Positions 9,025 through 18,283 of a stretch of DNA of 64,000 nucleotides are shown in pieces. The notes beneath the pieces were generated by a model, which saw only the letters and a program-made list of their open reading frames with translations, was not told where the DNA came from and searched no databases. Source of the stretch: Bremerella cremea (GTDB lineage: Bacteria > Planctomycetota > Planctomycetia > Pirellulales > Pirellulaceae); assembly GCF_003335505.1 (NCBI RefSeq), contig NZ_QPEX01000046.1, positions 372,001 to 436,000 of the forward strand, in the 5' to 3' direction. The first letter of the stretch is position 1; each line of letters begins with the position of its first letter. The translations under genes and the position numbers were made by a program.

Positions 9025-9510
9025 TTGGAACCGTCTCAGATTATTCAAGACTTGGGCTCAGGCGATTTAAAAACGCGATTAGCCGCTACCCAGGCATGCG
9101 CGAAATCCCCTGATGTAGCGAAAACGGCCATTATTCCGTTATGCCGTCTTACTGCCGACCCAAATGAAGAAGTAGCCCAATGGGCGTCCGCTGCTTTAGA
9201 GGAAATGGGGGCACCCGCCAGCGAGGAACAAGACGCTTTGGCCGACTTGTTTACGGCGGAAGAAGCAACCGCCTATTGGGCGGTCACTTTAGTGGGACGG
9301 TTGAAGCCTAAAGACTTGGCGATCCCCAAGCAGTTGGCTCAGCTCGTCGAGAACGAAAAGACCCCCGAGGAAGTGCAAAACCGTGCGATTTGGGCGCTCG
9401 GTCAAATCGGCCTGAACAGTCCTGAAGTGCAAACCGCTTTAGAGAATGCCGCCAAAAGCCCCAGCCCTCGCACAGCACGCCTCGCAACCAAGGCGCTCGC
9501 CAACCTTTAA
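9025..9510 (+). CDS. HEAT-repeat protein
   Basis: 161 residues, all helical. Starts at TTG (9025) preceded at good spacing by AAGGAG (9013-9018). Repeats such as DLKTRLAATQACAK, NEEVAQWASAALEEMG and EVQNRAIWALGQIG match paired-helix HEAT units, which act as protein-binding scaffolds. No signal peptide, so cytoplasmic. Divergent from the histidine kinase, sharing its upstream region. Partner unknown. Confidence 0.85.
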   Translation: MEPSQIIQDLGSGDLKTRLAATQACAKSPDVAKTAIIPLCRLTADPNEEVAQWASAALEEMGAPASEEQDALADLFTAEEATAYWAVTLVGRLKPKDLAIPKQLAQLVENEKTPEEVQNRAIWALGQIGLNSPEVQTALENAAKSPSPRTARLATKALANL

Positions 9511-9745
9511 CCAAGATTGCGAGCAACCTACCTGGGTCGAAACATCTTCCACTGGTGGACTAAGCATGCCACAAGTTCACCTTGATATTCTTTCGCGAAG
9601 TTTTTATCTGCTCTTCGCGGCGATTCGTCTGGCAGCGTCCGCCAGCATTCGCTAAGGTTGCCCGGCTTATAAGAGGATGTCTGGCCAAAGGATGGCCAAC
9701 AGAGCATCCTGCGAATCTTATCCGCACATAGCAAGGAGGCTTCTG

Positions 9746-10699
9746 GTGCGCGCATTTATTTTGTCGGCGTTGGCTTTTGTGGCAGGTTTGGTTGCGGCTA
9801 CCGGCTGCAATGTCGAGCAGATGCTAGAGCAACTGCCCGATAAGGCCGAAACTTCCACAACAACGACAGGCCAGCCTGCCGGCGATACAATTCGCATCGC
9901 CAGTTTCAACATTCAAGTCTTAGGGCAATTGAAACTCGACAAGCCTGAGGTGATGAAAACGTTGACCCAGGTCGTCAAAACGTTCGATGTCGTCGCCGTG
10001 CAAGAGCTACGCAGCAAAGAGCAAGACGTCATTCCCCGCTGGCTGGAAATGATCAACGCCGACGGTTCAAAGTGGGCTTCGTTGGTCGGCCCACGCTTGG
10101 GACGCTCGGTCAGCAAAGAACAGTACGTGTTTCTCTACAACTCCGAAACCATCGAGTTCGTTCCCGAAACCGACTACACGATCAACGACCCCAACGATCT
10201 GATCCATCGCCAGCCATACATCGCTTCGTTCCGCACGCGCGTCACCGAAGGACAGCCCTTTTCTTTCACATTGATCAACATCCATACCGATCCGGATGAA
10301 ACCAAAGAAGAGCTCGACGCGTTAGCCGAAGTGTATGAGGTGGTCCGGCATGATAGCCAAATGAAGCTGAATGAAGACGACGTGATTTTGCTGGGCGACT
10401 TGAACGTCGATTACACCAAACTGGGCCTGCTTGGCAAAATCCCCGGGATCTATCCCACCGTTCAAGGTACCCCCACCAACACCCGCAAAACGGCCAGTTA
10501 CGACAACATTATCTTCGACCAAGCCAAGACCGCCGAATTTAGTGGCCAAGCTGGCGTGCTCGATTTGATGACCGCTTTCAAGCTCACCGAAGATCAAGCG
10601 TTGGAGGTTTCCGACCACTTGCCGATCTGGGCCACGTTTTCCAGCCACGAATTCGTCGGCGGCCCTCTGGCCTCTGGCCCAGCGGCCACCGCCCGTTAA
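9746..10699 (+). CDS. Endonuclease/exonuclease/phosphatase-family lipoprotein
   Basis: 317 residues from GTG at 9746, chosen because AAGGAGG lies 6 bases upstream (9733-9739) and the protein then opens directly with a signal peptide. An earlier in-frame ATG at 9677 lacks this. The signal ends in a lipobox-like VAATGC, so the mature protein is probably lipid-anchored. The DNase I-like (EEP) fold shows IASFNIQVLG, the VVAVQELR Glu metal ligand, INIHTDP, LLGDLNVDY and the C-terminal SDHLPIW with its catalytic His. The family cleaves phosphodiesters in nucleic acids or lipids; an extracytoplasmic DNA nuclease is the simplest guess. Confidence 0.88.
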   Translation: MRAFILSALAFVAGLVAATGCNVEQMLEQLPDKAETSTTTTGQPAGDTIRIASFNIQVLGQLKLDKPEVMKTLTQVVKTFDVVAVQELRSKEQDVIPRWLEMINADGSKWASLVGPRLGRSVSKEQYVFLYNSETIEFVPETDYTINDPNDLIHRQPYIASFRTRVTEGQPFSFTLINIHTDPDETKEELDALAEVYEVVRHDSQMKLNEDDVILLGDLNVDYTKLGLLGKIPGIYPTVQGTPTNTRKTASYDNIIFDQAKTAEFSGQAGVLDLMTAFKLTEDQALEVSDHLPIWATFSSHEFVGGPLASGPAATAR

Positions 10700-10747
10700 C
10701 TCGCGGTTGATTTTCGGACGGCCGTATCGCTTCGATCGGCGCGACCG

Positions 10748-11002
10748 TTACGTGGAAGAGCGGGCAGCGCGAGAGGTGATGACCCCGGCTGCCAAGATGC
10801 CGGCCAGACAAACCACAAACACGGCGGCGCCAATTCCCACGAAGGAAAGCCAGTTCAGCGCCACCCCCACCAGAAAGAGAATCGCTGCGAGATTGCCTGT
10901 CGCGACGCAGTAGATCTGCCGTTTTCGCCAGCGATCGATCGTGTTTCGTTGTTCTTCAGACAGTGTCATCGCGCTGTGGGGGTTCGAGGTTGAGGTGCGC
11001 AT
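10748..11002 (-). CDS. Small two-helix membrane protein
   Basis: 84 residues. A charged N-terminal part (to about 33, with RNTIDRWRKRQ) precedes two hydrophobic helices (about 35-52 and 56-75) and a short Arg/Ser tail. Met12 is an alternative start. No family recognised. It converges on the nuclease-like gene and is divergent from rsmD. Confidence 0.65.
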   Translation of the reverse strand: MRTSTSNPHSAMTLSEEQRNTIDRWRKRQIYCVATGNLAAILFLVGVALNWLSFVGIGAAVFVVCLAGILAAGVITSRAARSST

Positions 11003-11056
11003 GGTACTATAAACGCTCGTTCTTTCCGCGTCTTTCCCTCATGTTGCAGTTCTTCC

Positions 11057-11701
11057 ATGGCCAAACGCCCGGCTCCGAAACGAAAACCGAATCGTAAGCA
11101 ACCACCTCAACAACCGGTGGTCGATGCTCCGATGCGGATTATCGGCGGGCAATTGAAGAACAAGCGGATCGAGTACTCGGGCGACGTCCGTACCCGCCCC
11201 ATGAAAGAACGAGTACGCGAGGCCGTCTTCAACTTAATCGGCCCTTCGATCAAAGGGAAGCTGGCCATCGATCTGTTTGCTGGCACTGGGGCACTAGGGA
11301 TGGAAGCGATCAGCCGCGGCGCGATCGGTGCCCACCTAATCGAGCGGCACGTGCCAACCTCGAAGCTGATTCGTGACAATGCCGAGGCGTTGGAACTGGT
11401 CGACCAAGTCACGATCTATGCCCATAACTCGTTTATCTGGGTAAAGAAAGAGCTTGCCAATCTGCCGCGTACTCCCTGGGCCGTCTTCATTTGCCCCCCG
11501 TACGAGTTCTTTGTGTCGCGGGCGGAAGAGATGGAAAAGCAGATTCGCACGCTGATTGAAACGGCCCCGCCCGAAAGTGTCTTGATTGTCGAGTTCGACA
11601 GCCAGTTCGACGGGGCCAACTTGCCCGATGCCGAGAACTGGGACGTCCGCGTCTATTCGCCAGCCCATGTGGGTGTCTATCGGATTCCCGAAAGCGAGTA
11701 G
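11057..11701 (+). CDS. rsmD: RsmD-type 16S rRNA (guanine-N2) methyltransferase
   Basis: 214 residues. RsmD methylates G966 of 16S rRNA (E. coli numbering) using SAM. A basic 25-residue extension precedes the usual start MRIIGGQLK. Landmarks: RPMKERVREAVFNLI, the SAM-binding DLFAGTGALGMEAISRGA (72-89) and a motif IV at 146-149. That motif reads CPPY rather than the usual DPPY/DPPF, an odd change in a position that helps hold the target base. The C-terminus ends with the family-like VYRIPESE. No coaD neighbour is seen, unlike many genomes. Confidence 0.85.
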   Translation: MAKRPAPKRKPNRKQPPQQPVVDAPMRIIGGQLKNKRIEYSGDVRTRPMKERVREAVFNLIGPSIKGKLAIDLFAGTGALGMEAISRGAIGAHLIERHVPTSKLIRDNAEALELVDQVTIYAHNSFIWVKKELANLPRTPWAVFICPPYEFFVSRAEEMEKQIRTLIETAPPESVLIVEFDSQFDGANLPDAENWDVRVYSPAHVGVYRIPESE

Positions 11702-11807
11702 CTTGCTTAGCATCTGCCTTGCTAGCGGCCTGATCTTCCAACTCAGGGTGTAGTTTTACCCTGAATGTGACCGATGTAGGGAAGAGACGGCTTATTACGG
11801 TTTCAGA

Positions 11808-14546
11808 GTGCGGTCGATTTTCCCCGGGCACTTCTTGAGCGTGAAAAATACAAGGTGGACAACAACCAATTCGCGGCTTCGCGTTTGGTTATTACTGACA
11901 TTCGTGCTTATTGCTGGACAAACGGCATCGGCTATCGCTGCGCCTCCTCAGTCGGGTGAGCCACAGCAACCGCAATCGATGCCGCTGGAACCTGCTGCAC
12001 AAAAGCAGTTCTTGCCGTTCGATAAGCTGAGCGGTAGCCGTGCTACCAATCTTCAGGCTCCTGCCCAGGCCGAGGAAGCTTCGCCCGGCTACAGCATGCC
12101 AGATTTGCGACGGCTGCATCAGAGCTTGCCCAACGCGGTTCGCTCGATCCGCGATATGCTGCTTCCGGTCGTCGAGCCGGAACCGCCCAGCGATGACTTG
12201 GCCGAACCACCGGCAGAAAAGGTTGATCCAGCCCCGCTGCTCAGCGCAGACGGCACCGGCTTGTTGCCCCCAGTGGAAGTCAATCCTTGGCGCGACCCAA
12301 CCATTCATTTGCCCCTGCCTTTGTCCCGCACCCTTCCTTCGCTGGAACGGATGCCGCTGATCTCGTACAAGCCTGACACCCGCAACCAAAGCGAGATGTA
12401 TCGGGTTACCGACGAGCCACCGAGCGTTTCGCCGATGCTGCCAACCTTAGAACCTCCGGCGAAGTTTGCTCCACCGCAATCGACGCGTACCCAAGCTTTC
12501 CGCTGGCCGAAGACCCCACAGCTCGATGCGATGTTGAAACGGTTGGACGCGTATCCCGAAACAAAAGCTTGGGCCAGCGCCGTCCGGACCATGGTAGGAC
12601 AACTGCGCGAAAACTCGACCATTGGGTCCCCATCAGCTACCGCCTATTTGCAGCAACTGGAAGAAGTGACCTCGGAAGCGGTTGACTTGGTCGAACACCT
12701 TGGGCTGGGCTGGGAACGGACCGATCTGACGCAAACCTACTACGCACTAGTTCGTCGGCTCGACTTGTGGGAACAAGCCAACGCAATCATTCTTAGCGGG
12801 GCGCCACGTTACGCTTCTCCGACGACGCTCGGCGATTTACATAAGCATTTGGAAGCTGCGGAAACCATTTTGCGAGATGGCGGGCAACTGTTGAGTTGGA
12901 GCGACTATCTCCGCTTCAAACAACTCCACCAAGCGATGGACAACAACGCTTCGCCACAAGAGATGCAGGACGTCGCCAGCCAGGTTCTCGCCCGTTTGGA
13001 AGGCACCGATTTCGACGAAGCACAGAAAGAGTTGCTTTCGCAGCCCGCATTCTTGAACTTGGCCGAGTCGCTGCGACCTTGGCTGGGCATTGAATTCAAT
13101 CCCGAAAAAACGCTGGCCGCGATCGAACGCTATGAACTTGAACAAGCAGCCGAGGACGCACGGCAGATCGCCCAAGAGGCGAACTTGCTGCAGCATCACG
13201 CCCAGCCCGAGATTGTGGCGTACGGCCAGTTGATCGACCATACCTATCGCAACGCGAATGCGCGGTTCGAGGTAAGCCAAAACTTCATGCAGGCCTTCAT
13301 GCCTGAGTTGAGCCCAGCAGACGAACCGGTCGACGATTTCATCTTAGGAGCCCGCGTGCGTGGCCGCAGCCGTAGCGTAACGCGGCTGCACGTTCGCCCG
13401 GTACCGGACAACCAGCAATGGCGTGTTCAGTTGGAAGTGCTGGGGGCTGTCGACAGCCACACAACCAGTTCCAGCGGTCCGGTCACGATTTTCAATCGAG
13501 GACGATCACGCTACCACGCGGCCAAACAAGTGGTGGTGAACTCGAAGGGTTTCTGGGTTTCACCGGCAGTGGCCAAGGCCGAAACAACCACCAGTGTCGA
13601 TAACCTGCAAAGCGATTTCGACGGCATCCCTTTGATTGGTTCGCTTGTCCGGAATGTAGCTCGCGGGCAAACGGAAGAGAAGAAGTACGCTGCCGAAGCC
13701 GAAGTGGAAAGCCGCGTGCGTCGCCGGGCCGAGAACGAGCTAAACGCCCAGCTCAACACCAAGGTACATCAGTGGCAAGACAAGTTATATGTCACCGTGA
13801 TCGAGCCCTTGGTTCGGGTTGGCCTCGAACCTTCGATCGTCGATCTGAATACCGGTCGCCGTAGCATCGCTGGTCGCTTCCGCGGGGCTGGCACCAAGCA
13901 GCTTGCCGCCCATACGCCGCGTCCTAGCAGCCCGGTCGATAGTGTCCTGGCCGTTCAATTGCATCAAAGTGGCATCAACAACATGATCCGCCAATTGCGG
14001 TTGGGGGGGCGAGAACTGACGCCACACGAGTTCCTCCGCGAGATCAGCACGCGGTTCCCGGCCATTCATCAACAAGCAGACGAAGAACTACCGACGGAAG
14101 TCAAGTTTACCTTCGACGCGTCCGATCCGATTCGAGTCGAATTCCGCGACGGTCAGGCCCAACTCACGTTGCGGCTCGATTCCCTTCAGGTTGGCGAAAA
14201 CACCTGGGAAGACCTGGAAGTCTCGGCGTTGTACAGCCCAACCAGCATGGGCTGGGACGCCAAGATCGTTCGCGAAAGCACCGTCTTCTTGAAAGGGAAA
14301 CGACTCGGTTTCCGCGATCAAATCGCCCTGCGAGCCGTGTTCCTGAAGGTCCTCTCAAAGAAGCACGAGATTCCGCTGTTCCCCGAAGGGGCAACCAACG
14401 ACGAACGCCTGGCCAGCTTCGGCATCAACCAACTTGCCCTCCACGAAGGCTGGTTGGCCATTTCGCTAGGTCCCAAGGCAACCACCAAGCTTTCCGCCGC
14501 CAACACTCACCGTATCGGCGATCAGCCAGAAAGAGCCTCACGCTAG
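11808..14546 (+). CDS. Large secreted protein of unknown function
   Basis: 912 residues. Starts with GTG at 11808 (alternative GTG at 11841); neither has a clear ribosome site. A signal peptide or anchor spans about 25-45, followed by a Pro/Gln-rich stretch to about 200. The middle (230-480) is largely helical. The C-terminal half (500-900) is beta-rich with alternating strands, such as VEFRDGQAQLTLRLDSL, that loosely suggest an elongated lipid-binding or barrel-like fold (inference only). No catalytic motif or named domain is recognised. Followed by a strong bidirectional terminator. Confidence 0.75.
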   Translation: MRSIFPGHFLSVKNTRWTTTNSRLRVWLLLTFVLIAGQTASAIAAPPQSGEPQQPQSMPLEPAAQKQFLPFDKLSGSRATNLQAPAQAEEASPGYSMPDLRRLHQSLPNAVRSIRDMLLPVVEPEPPSDDLAEPPAEKVDPAPLLSADGTGLLPPVEVNPWRDPTIHLPLPLSRTLPSLERMPLISYKPDTRNQSEMYRVTDEPPSVSPMLPTLEPPAKFAPPQSTRTQAFRWPKTPQLDAMLKRLDAYPETKAWASAVRTMVGQLRENSTIGSPSATAYLQQLEEVTSEAVDLVEHLGLGWERTDLTQTYYALVRRLDLWEQANAIILSGAPRYASPTTLGDLHKHLEAAETILRDGGQLLSWSDYLRFKQLHQAMDNNASPQEMQDVASQVLARLEGTDFDEAQKELLSQPAFLNLAESLRPWLGIEFNPEKTLAAIERYELEQAAEDARQIAQEANLLQHHAQPEIVAYGQLIDHTYRNANARFEVSQNFMQAFMPELSPADEPVDDFILGARVRGRSRSVTRLHVRPVPDNQQWRVQLEVLGAVDSHTTSSSGPVTIFNRGRSRYHAAKQVVVNSKGFWVSPAVAKAETTTSVDNLQSDFDGIPLIGSLVRNVARGQTEEKKYAAEAEVESRVRRRAENELNAQLNTKVHQWQDKLYVTVIEPLVRVGLEPSIVDLNTGRRSIAGRFRGAGTKQLAAHTPRPSSPVDSVLAVQLHQSGINNMIRQLRLGGRELTPHEFLREISTRFPAIHQQADEELPTEVKFTFDASDPIRVEFRDGQAQLTLRLDSLQVGENTWEDLEVSALYSPTSMGWDAKIVRESTVFLKGKRLGFRDQIALRAVFLKVLSKKHEIPLFPEGATNDERLASFGINQLALHEGWLAISLGPKATTKLSAANTHRIGDQPERASR

Positions 14547-14591
14547 GTCTCTTCTTCCACGACAAGCAACCACTTGCCGCAAGAACGAAAA

Positions 14592-14626
14592 AGAACCACG
14601 TGCGGCAGGCAAACGCACGTGGTTCT
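14592..14626. terminator. Bidirectional terminator between convergent genes
   Basis: Perfect 13-bp stem, 14592-14604 with 14614-14626, loop of 9. It lies between the plus-strand 912-residue gene and the minus-strand His-rich gene. The A-rich 5' side suits the minus strand better; the plus side has no long T-run. Confidence 0.7.
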
Positions 14627-14645
14627 CGTCGAGAAAACCCCTCGA

Positions 14646-15293
14646 CTATTTAATAGCGGCTTTCAACAGGTGAGCCCAAACTGGGGCGTTGCCCTGGACT
14701 TGAACCTGGAATTTGCCGTTCTTCTGCCCGAAGCTGACTCCACCTTGGTTGCCGTTGTAAAACGGACCGTTGCCCGAGACGAAGGGGCCAGGGGCGTAAT
14801 GTCCATGCCCATGGTGACCGTGACCGTGCTGGATCGTGCAGTGGTATTGGATGTAACCGCAGTGGGCTTCGTACAAGTCGTAGTAAACGCGATCGAACGC
14901 CCGTTCCACATCGGCCCAGGCCGATTGAATGTGGCCATCATGGTGATGGTGGTGATGTCGGTGCCAAGCTCGCTGCATCTCTTGCTGGACGTGCCGCATC
15001 TCGCCTGAGACTTCGCGGAAGTCGATCTTCAAGTGCCGCAAGCTGCCGTGATTCTGAGCCGTATCGCAGAAGTGATCGACTTCCAGCAGTAAGGCCCGTG
15101 CTTCGGTGGATAAGTCCGAGAAACGATTATGAAAGCGGACTTCGCGGTAGAAGTCGTCGACTGCGTGGTGTAGCACTTCAATGTCGCGAACCAAGCGGCC
15201 CTGATGTATGAAGTGATCGGCCTTGGCGGTCGAGCTCAGCGAAACCATTGCCACGCCTAACATCCCAGTCCAAAGTAGTGATTTGACCAACAT
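14646..15293 (-). CDS. Secreted histidine-rich protein
   Basis: 215 residues, start supported by GGGGGAG at the expected distance. Signal peptide 1-25. Mostly helical middle with many His, including a natural run of six (HRHHHHHHDGH, about 110-120) and a second cluster GHGHHGHGHY (about 157-166). The C-terminal 50 residues are Gly/Asn/Gln-rich. Such His clusters usually bind Ni, Zn or Cu, so it may buffer metal outside the cytoplasm (inference). No family recognised. Confidence 0.8.
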   Translation of the reverse strand: MLVKSLLWTGMLGVAMVSLSSTAKADHFIHQGRLVRDIEVLHHAVDDFYREVRFHNRFSDLSTEARALLLEVDHFCDTAQNHGSLRHLKIDFREVSGEMRHVQQEMQRAWHRHHHHHHDGHIQSAWADVERAFDRVYYDLYEAHCGYIQYHCTIQHGHGHHGHGHYAPGPFVSGNGPFYNGNQGGVSFGQKNGKFQVQVQGNAPVWAHLLKAAIK

Positions 15294-15636
15294 CTTCTAT
15301 CTCCCCCAAGAGAATGACGAAACCTTGTTTGCTTCTGTTTGCTGTGCCACCGCTGATTCGCTGGCAACGCTAGTAGAAAAAGCAGGGGGAGTGCCAAACG
15401 AGAAAAGATCTCCGCGCAAAGAGACGTAAGCCCATACACCACAATAACTTGAGCGTTATCTTAAAATTATTGCCTGCCACGGACGCCAAAACCGATCGCC
15501 GTCTTGTCATCAAAATGACAACACACTGTCTCAGCACCAGGCGCCGGCTGGTGTTCGCGTCAGCGTAACCTAGCAAAGACAAACTGGCACGATGAATCCA
15601 AGCCCGGAGCTAGAAGATCGCTGGGTTTGGCTTTTG
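15294..15636. other. Intergenic region, no gene seen
   Basis: About 340 bases upstream of the His-rich gene and downstream of a minus-strand membrane-protein gene. Holds that promoter; no RNA fold or repeat is evident. Confidence 0.35.
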
Positions 15637-16062
15637 TTAAGCCCGCTTACGCCACTGCTTAAGCATCGTTTGAAGGTTGACGCGAAAGCGTTTCAGCAAG
15701 CCCATGCGATCAAGCACGAAATGGACGACTAGTCCTGTTATCCCGCAAATTAGCGAAGCAGACAAATGGTAGAAGAGACGAGGATAAAGGTAATGCCAAC
15801 CTGCTTCGCTCGGAGGTACCAAGCCGAAAAGCTCGCGAATCAATTCCAGATAGTACCGTCCCAGCGGAACGACGGTACTAATTGCGCGAATGCTGGAATG
15901 ATAGTTATCGACCGGTACCGCCGACAAAACGACAAAGACGAAGGCGAATCCCCACCCAAAAGCGACCCGTCTTTCTAGCCCAAGCGAGTCGGCAGGTTTG
16001 CCCCTTATTTGCGATAGCTCAACGGGCGAGTGAAAAGGGTTGTCTGTTGTTGAGTCAGGCAT
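15637..16062 (-). CDS. Small membrane protein with N-terminal DNPFHSP motif
   Basis: 141 residues with two or three hydrophobic helices (about 33-52, 65-80, 93-115) and a basic C-terminal tail (RFRVNLQTMLKQWRKR). The opening NPFHSP resembles short N-terminal motifs in many planctomycete membrane proteins, including those at 53203 and 53682. Lies 27 bases beyond the 16090 USP stop on the same strand. No function known. Confidence 0.7.
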   Translation of the reverse strand: MPDSTTDNPFHSPVELSQIRGKPADSLGLERRVAFGWGFAFVFVVLSAVPVDNYHSSIRAISTVVPLGRYYLELIRELFGLVPPSEAGWHYLYPRLFYHLSASLICGITGLVVHFVLDRMGLLKRFRVNLQTMLKQWRKRA

Positions 16063-16089
16063 CGAATTTCGCGCCAGGCCTGCGAACGC

Positions 16090-16527
16090 TTAGCCGCGCG
16101 GCTTCTTCAGCACGATCACCGGGCGATCAGCCAAACGGACGACGCGATCGGCAACCGAGCCGAGCAGAACTCGCATAATCGAAGAACGCCCATGCGAAGA
16201 GATAATGATCGAACTCGCGTTCAGCTTCTCGGCGTAATGACAGATTTGTTCGCCGGGGTCACCAAACGCGATGTTGATTTTCACGTCCTTGTACTTGTCG
16301 TCGGAAAGTTCCTTGCGGATCGCCTGGGTGGCGTGCTGTGTCCTGGTGTTTTCGTCGACCGTGTGCCAGACTTCTCCGGGGTCGGCAGGCGAGAGTTCTC
16401 CCAACACGTGAATCACGTGGATCCCCTCGCCACTACCTGCCAAAGCAATCGCCTGATTGACGGCTTCGCGTGAATCGGCAGAGAAATCATAAGGCACAAC
16501 GATCGGCGGTGTGGATATCCAGGACAC
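16090..16527 (-). CDS. Universal stress protein (UspA fold)
   Basis: 145 residues. Opens with PPIVVPYDFSADSREAVNQA, the usual first strand and helix. C-terminal nucleotide loop SSHGRSSIMRVLLGS is a variant of GxHGRxGxxxxxxGS, with the second Gly changed to Ser, so ATP binding may be altered. USPs respond to starvation, oxygen and oxidative stress. Clustered with a hemerythrin protein and a second USP. Confidence 0.88.
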   Translation of the reverse strand: MSWISTPPIVVPYDFSADSREAVNQAIALAGSGEGIHVIHVLGELSPADPGEVWHTVDENTRTQHATQAIRKELSDDKYKDVKINIAFGDPGEQICHYAEKLNASSIIISSHGRSSIMRVLLGSVADRVVRLADRPVIVLKKPRG

Positions 16528-16613
16528 AGCTAGTTCCCTTTCGGCAATTCGTTAGTTGTCGAATCTTCTGAGGCGTTTGCCTCATGTTACCGAAGCTGTT
16601 CGCATCGCAACAG

Positions 16614-17057
16614 TCAGGCATCCTCCTCCGGCAGCATTAAACCGCGGCGGACCAAGGTCCGTTCGTCGTTTTCGTGCGCCATCATGGTATGCTCGAAACG
16701 GTTGAAACGTGTTCGCCAGGCGGTGCCAGAATTGGCTTCGTCGACGTCGGCGATCAACTCGTCGACAATTTCCAGCAGCATCTTATGGGTTTGCTCTAGC
16801 TGCTTGGTTTCCGTACACATATGCGGTTGCCGGGCACAAATTTCGTCGAAGCAACCTTCTTCTTCTTCCAGGAAGTGTCGCGACATCATTTCGCGGAGCT
16901 GGATCAGCCGTCCGGCGATTTGCGATGTCGGCAACTTCCTGCTTACATCGTTCAAATCGCGTTGCAAATCGTGAATCACACCATCAATTGCTTCGTGTTC
17001 GCAAGTGAAGTGCGTGTAAAAGGGACGACTACCTTCATTCAAAAAACTGTCAGACAT
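16614..17057 (-). CDS. Hemerythrin HHE-domain protein
   Basis: 147 residues, four-helix bundle. Iron ligand candidates: His16 and His20 (THFTCEHEAID), the HFLEEEE segment, QLEQTHKML and the C-terminal HTMMAHENDE. HHE proteins bind oxygen, nitric oxide or repair iron centres via a di-iron site. Flanked by two universal stress proteins on the same strand, suggesting a shared redox or oxygen-stress role. Confidence 0.88.
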   Translation of the reverse strand: MSDSFLNEGSRPFYTHFTCEHEAIDGVIHDLQRDLNDVSRKLPTSQIAGRLIQLREMMSRHFLEEEEGCFDEICARQPHMCTETKQLEQTHKMLLEIVDELIADVDEANSGTAWRTRFNRFEHTMMAHENDERTLVRRGLMLPEEDA

Positions 17058-17099
17058 CGCACACCTCCTTCCCTTAAAAGGGAAAAAACGATGGGGGGG

Positions 17100-17534
17100 T
17101 CATGCCGAATCCGGGGGCTGCTTGAAGGTTAGAACCGGACACTTGGCGTGCCGGACAATCGATTCTGCAGTACTTCCGATCAGCATATGTAATAGGCCAG
17201 TGCGGCCGTGGGTTCCTAACACAATTAGGTCTGCTTTCACTTCATCTGCCAAACGCACGATGGCCGTCGCAGGGTCACCCGTAACCAAGTGATATTCCAC
17301 CGGAACGGATGCGTCGCTTGGCTTGATCTCGTGCAGCATCTTTTTCAGATCCTCGGGAGAAGGATCGAGCATGCCGTAATACATCTCGCCGGTACCATAA
17401 ACGGTAGGCGGTTCTTCCACATGGGCAATGACGATGGTCCCTTCACTATCGCGTGCCAAGGCTGTCGCCAAATGCAGCGCTTCATCGCCACAATGAGAAA
17501 AATCAGTCGGAAAAAGTATCCGTTTGAAGTTCAT
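17100..17534 (-). CDS. Universal stress protein (UspA fold)
   Basis: 144 residues. FKRILFPTDFSHCGDEAL gives the first strand/helix with the conserved Asp. The full ATP loop is present: GTHGRTGLLHMLIGSTAES, followed by CPVLTF. Unlike the 16090 paralogue it keeps the canonical glycine, so it likely binds ATP. First gene of the run USP, hemerythrin, USP (43 and 86-base gaps). Confidence 0.9.
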   Translation of the reverse strand: MNFKRILFPTDFSHCGDEALHLATALARDSEGTIVIAHVEEPPTVYGTGEMYYGMLDPSPEDLKKMLHEIKPSDASVPVEYHLVTGDPATAIVRLADEVKADLIVLGTHGRTGLLHMLIGSTAESIVRHAKCPVLTFKQPPDSA

Positions 17535-18226
17535 GGCTCGACTCCTTATCCATCTGATGTCGTAGCTTTGTTGTTAATCGAACCTCGGTGTCTCTCTGTA
17601 CTTTGTTACGAATTGCACGAACTAACAGTTCTAAAAATCGGGCCATCTTACGGCCAATAACAAAGCCAAGGGACATGGAACGCGGCAAGAAGCAGTATTA
17701 GACCAAACTTCGCCCTCCAGCCAGCTTTTCGGCTTGCTGAACGGACGCCAAGTTTCTTGCCAGAGCAGAATTGACCAACGCCTTGCATTCGGACTTCAGC
17801 AGCCGAAGCCTTGGCATCCATGGGTCAGTTCAAACCCGACGGTCTATTAATATTTATTCTCCTCTTAAGCCCTCTCAATGGCAACTTATTCCGCGTCACG
17901 CCCCCCTTTTTTTGAAAACTGGGCCTGCTGGCGTTGCTGGCAATCGACTCTTTGATTCCAAGAGGAGCAGAAAACGCATCACGCGTGCATTGCCGCCGAT
18001 ATTTACCTCGTAGCTTTCGGGGGCAACCACGGTCAAAGCACTACGGACGGGCTACGTCTGTAGGCTCTATTCGGGTTAATTGCCTAAGAAGCTTCTCTTG
18101 CCCTCGCTTCTTACTCAAAATGCCTTATTGCCAGTGCGCAACTAGACAGTTCTGTTGGGCTTGGCGGAGGATGCCTGGGAGGTTATCGACACGGACAAGG
18201 GAGACCGGCAGTTGGGGGCGCATAAA
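17535..18226. other. Intergenic region, no gene seen
   Basis: About 690 bases between sucD and the USP cluster, both on the minus strand. It includes the USP promoter and an AT-rich patch (about 17840-17880). The reading frame crossing 17934-18425 lies over sucD and looks like shadow sequence. No RNA signature recognised. Confidence 0.35.
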
Positions 18227-18256
18227 AAAAGGCCACGATGGATATCGCAGCCTTTT
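18227..18256 (-). terminator. Terminator of the sucCD operon
   Basis: Stem 18227-18233 with 18250-18256, inner stem CGAT/ATCG, and a long T-run on the minus strand (complement of the A-run at 18224-18230). It lies 28 bases past the sucD stop. Confidence 0.75.
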
Positions 18257-18283
18257 CATGAAACTCGCTTTTAAGGGCGAAGC

